From: Bin5 sp022821545
GTDB lineage: Bacteria; Chloroflexota; Anaerolineae; Caldilineales; Caldilineaceae
Length of the DNA stretch: 64,000 bases
Direction: 5' to 3'
NCBI GenBank assembly: GCA_963664085.2
Contig: CAXXLO010000002.1
Span: 3,348,001 to 3,412,000, forward strand
Part shown: one piece after another, positions 62,785 to 64,000 of the stretch
Layout of the letters: every line of letters starts with the position of its first letter
How positions within the stretch are numbered: the stretch's first letter is position 1
Position numbers and translations under genes: made by a program
The notes under the pieces: model-generated
What the model was told of the DNA's origin: nothing
The model's database searches: none
Seen by the model: only the letters and a program-made list of their open reading frames with translations

Positions 62785-63750
62785 ATGAGCCTGACACAGA
62801 CCGAACTCTCCCAATTCCAACGCCAGGGCTTTCTGCTCAAGTCCGGCCTCTTCTCGTCGGAAGACCTGAAGCCGCTGCAGGACGCATTGACCGAGATCAT
62901 CGATCAAGGCGCCCGCGAACTGCAGGCAGACGGCAGTCTGTCAAACATATACGCCGATCAGCCTTTTGGACTTCGCCTGGCCAGCATCCACGCCGAAAAC
63001 GAGGAAGCCGGCGAAGAATTGGCCCGTCGCGTCATGGGAAAGGGTGGGGGCGGCTACAACGGTCCCGCCATGCTGCAAACGATTCGCCACCCGGCACTCC
63101 TCTCCTGCATCGAGAGTCTCGTCGGCCCCGACATCGTCGGCTCCTCCGTTTACCGCATCCGTCCCAAGCTGCCCGGCTGGGATCGCGGCGAGGTCCCCTG
63201 GCATCAGGACGCCGGCTATACGCTCGCCCACTGCGACCGCCATCTCATCATCACCTGCTGGGTCCCCCTCGTCGACGCCACCCTCGAGAACGGCTGCCTC
63301 CACGTCATTCCAACCGTCCACCACTCCGGTATCCTGCGTCACTACACCGGCGGCCATGCCGGCTTCCTAGAAGTCCCGGACGAGGAACTGCCCCCGGTTG
63401 AGCCGGTCCCCGTTCCCATGAAGGCCGGTGACGCACTCCTCCTGACCAACCTCACGCCCCACGCCTCCTTCGCCAACCGCACCAATGTGGTCCGCTGGAG
63501 CATCGACCTGCGCTACCAGAGCGCGAACGTACCCAACAACGTCGAAGAAGAACCGGCCTCCTACACGCCCGAACGCGACCCCGTCACCATGGCCTGCTAT
63601 CCGCCCGAAGCCGACTTCGTTATTCGCGATCAAAGCGACCCTGCACGCGAAATCCACTCCGCCGATCAGTTCAGGCGAGTGCGCGAGCGCTACGACACAA
63701 CCCGTCCCAGCACACCCGGACGCGGCTGGACTCCCTTGCAGGATCGCTAA
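62785..63750 (+). CDS. Phytanoyl-CoA dioxygenase (PhyH) family Fe(II)/2-oxoglutarate oxygenase
   Basis: 321 residues. The iron ligands are His140 and Asp142 (PWHQDAGYTL) and His226 (LTPHASFANRT), exactly the residue numbers of the paralogue at 55824, although the surrounding sequence differs strongly. The 2-oxoglutarate Arg is in VVRWSIDLRYQ. VDATLENGCLHVIPTVHHSG is the characteristic strand region. It lacks the long C-terminal tail of its paralogue. It follows the importer/hydrolase operon after 213 bp that contain a candidate promoter. Substrate unknown; cytoplasmic. Confidence 0.92.
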   Translation: MSLTQTELSQFQRQGFLLKSGLFSSEDLKPLQDALTEIIDQGARELQADGSLSNIYADQPFGLRLASIHAENEEAGEELARRVMGKGGGGYNGPAMLQTIRHPALLSCIESLVGPDIVGSSVYRIRPKLPGWDRGEVPWHQDAGYTLAHCDRHLIITCWVPLVDATLENGCLHVIPTVHHSGILRHYTGGHAGFLEVPDEELPPVEPVPVPMKAGDALLLTNLTPHASFANRTNVVRWSIDLRYQSANVPNNVEEEPASYTPERDPVTMACYPPEADFVIRDQSDPAREIHSADQFRRVRERYDTTRPSTPGRGWTPLQDR

Positions 63751-63854
63751 CGAACTGTCTTCATAGCGCAAGACTGCCCCTCACATCTGCTTCGTCCCAG
63801 TGCCCTGCCGGAATGGGGTCACCAGCGCGAGATGCGGACTGCCTGCTTTTGATG

Positions 63855-63860
63855 TATAAT
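63855..63860 (+). promoter_or_regulatory. Candidate -10 element of a transcript leaving the window
   Basis: TATAAT at 63855-63860 precedes a GC-rich stretch with a small hairpin (GGGAG-CGCA-CTCCC, about 63869-63882) and no sizeable open frame to the right edge. No good -35 is seen. It may be the start of the leader for the next gene; 63751-64000 otherwise shows nothing. Confidence 0.3.
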
Positions 63861-64000
63861 TTGCAGCCGGGAGCGCACTCCCGCACCGACCGCCGCCCCC
63901 GGCGAATGAACCCTAGCCGAAGCGGGCTTACCCAGAAAGCGCGCACCCAAGCTTCTCTTGCTCAGGCAGGCCTGTAATCAACATATCTTGCCCGCGAGGA

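Noticed and set aside
1..64000. CRISPR arrays, tRNA/rRNA genes, insertion sequences, prophage
   Set aside because: No regularly spaced repeats, no cloverleaf-like or rRNA-like stretches, and no transposase, integrase or phage protein motifs were found in reading both strands.

Overview
The window is about 60% GC, densely coded DNA that looks like a Chloroflexota chromosome, probably of the Anaerolineae/Caldilineales type. This is inferred from gene content. The markers are two DUF2298 ('YYY' domain) membrane proteins beside a GT-C glycosyltransferase array, Tat-exported lipoprotein substrate-binding proteins, several sulfatases, phytanoyl-CoA-dioxygenase-family enzymes, and a fused GcvP behind a tandem glycine riboswitch. 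No rRNA, tRNA, insertion sequence, integrase or CRISPR array was seen.

Layout. 1-9198 (minus strand): an overlapping operon of a GT-C/DUF2298 fusion, a Nudix hydrolase, a stand-alone DUF2298 protein and a GT-C-like membrane protein running off the left edge; probably envelope or exopolysaccharide glycan assembly. 9553-11223 (minus): a YabE-like DUF348/G5/3D cell-wall protein with a terminator behind it. 11516-27997: two divergent sulfatases, a Dpp-type ABC importer (binding protein plus two permeases), three lipoproteins carrying four discoidin plus PQQ-type sugar dehydrogenase modules in tandem, and a third sulfatase. 28021-36165 (minus): a second Dpp-type importer interleaved with a dihydrodipicolinate-synthase-like lyase and bracketed by two paralogous glycoside-hydrolase-like proteins. 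36338-39831: a zinc alcohol dehydrogenase, a Gfo/Idh/MocA oxidoreductase, a small DUF6504-like protein and a CinA-type amidohydrolase. 40125-46163: a 1431-residue zinc-ribbon/GT-C/PA14/beta-propeller fusion, a coiled-coil membrane protein with an SdrD-B-like domain, and RsmD. 46277-49733: promoter, tandem glycine riboswitch, terminator and gcvP. 49891-54166: a sugar ABC importer plus an S51 peptidase-like protein. 54200-55523 (minus): two concanavalin-like beta-sandwich proteins (DUF1349-like, DUF1961-like). 55824-63750: two phytanoyl-CoA-dioxygenase-family enzymes flanking a second sugar importer with an Ig-like membrane protein and a five-bladed-propeller glycoside hydrolase.

How it fits together: the window describes a cell that desulfates, oxidises, binds and imports glycans or small organic ligands through four importers that all lack their own ATPase gene, then processes them with cytoplasmic hydrolases, lyases, dehydrogenases and dioxygenases. 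The most distinctive features are a strong hairpin after every one of the four binding-protein genes (one is a perfect 36-bp palindrome covering the apparent start of the next gene), the fourfold sugar-dehydrogenase array, the hydrolase-like/importer/lyase cluster, and the giant zinc-ribbon glycosyltransferase.
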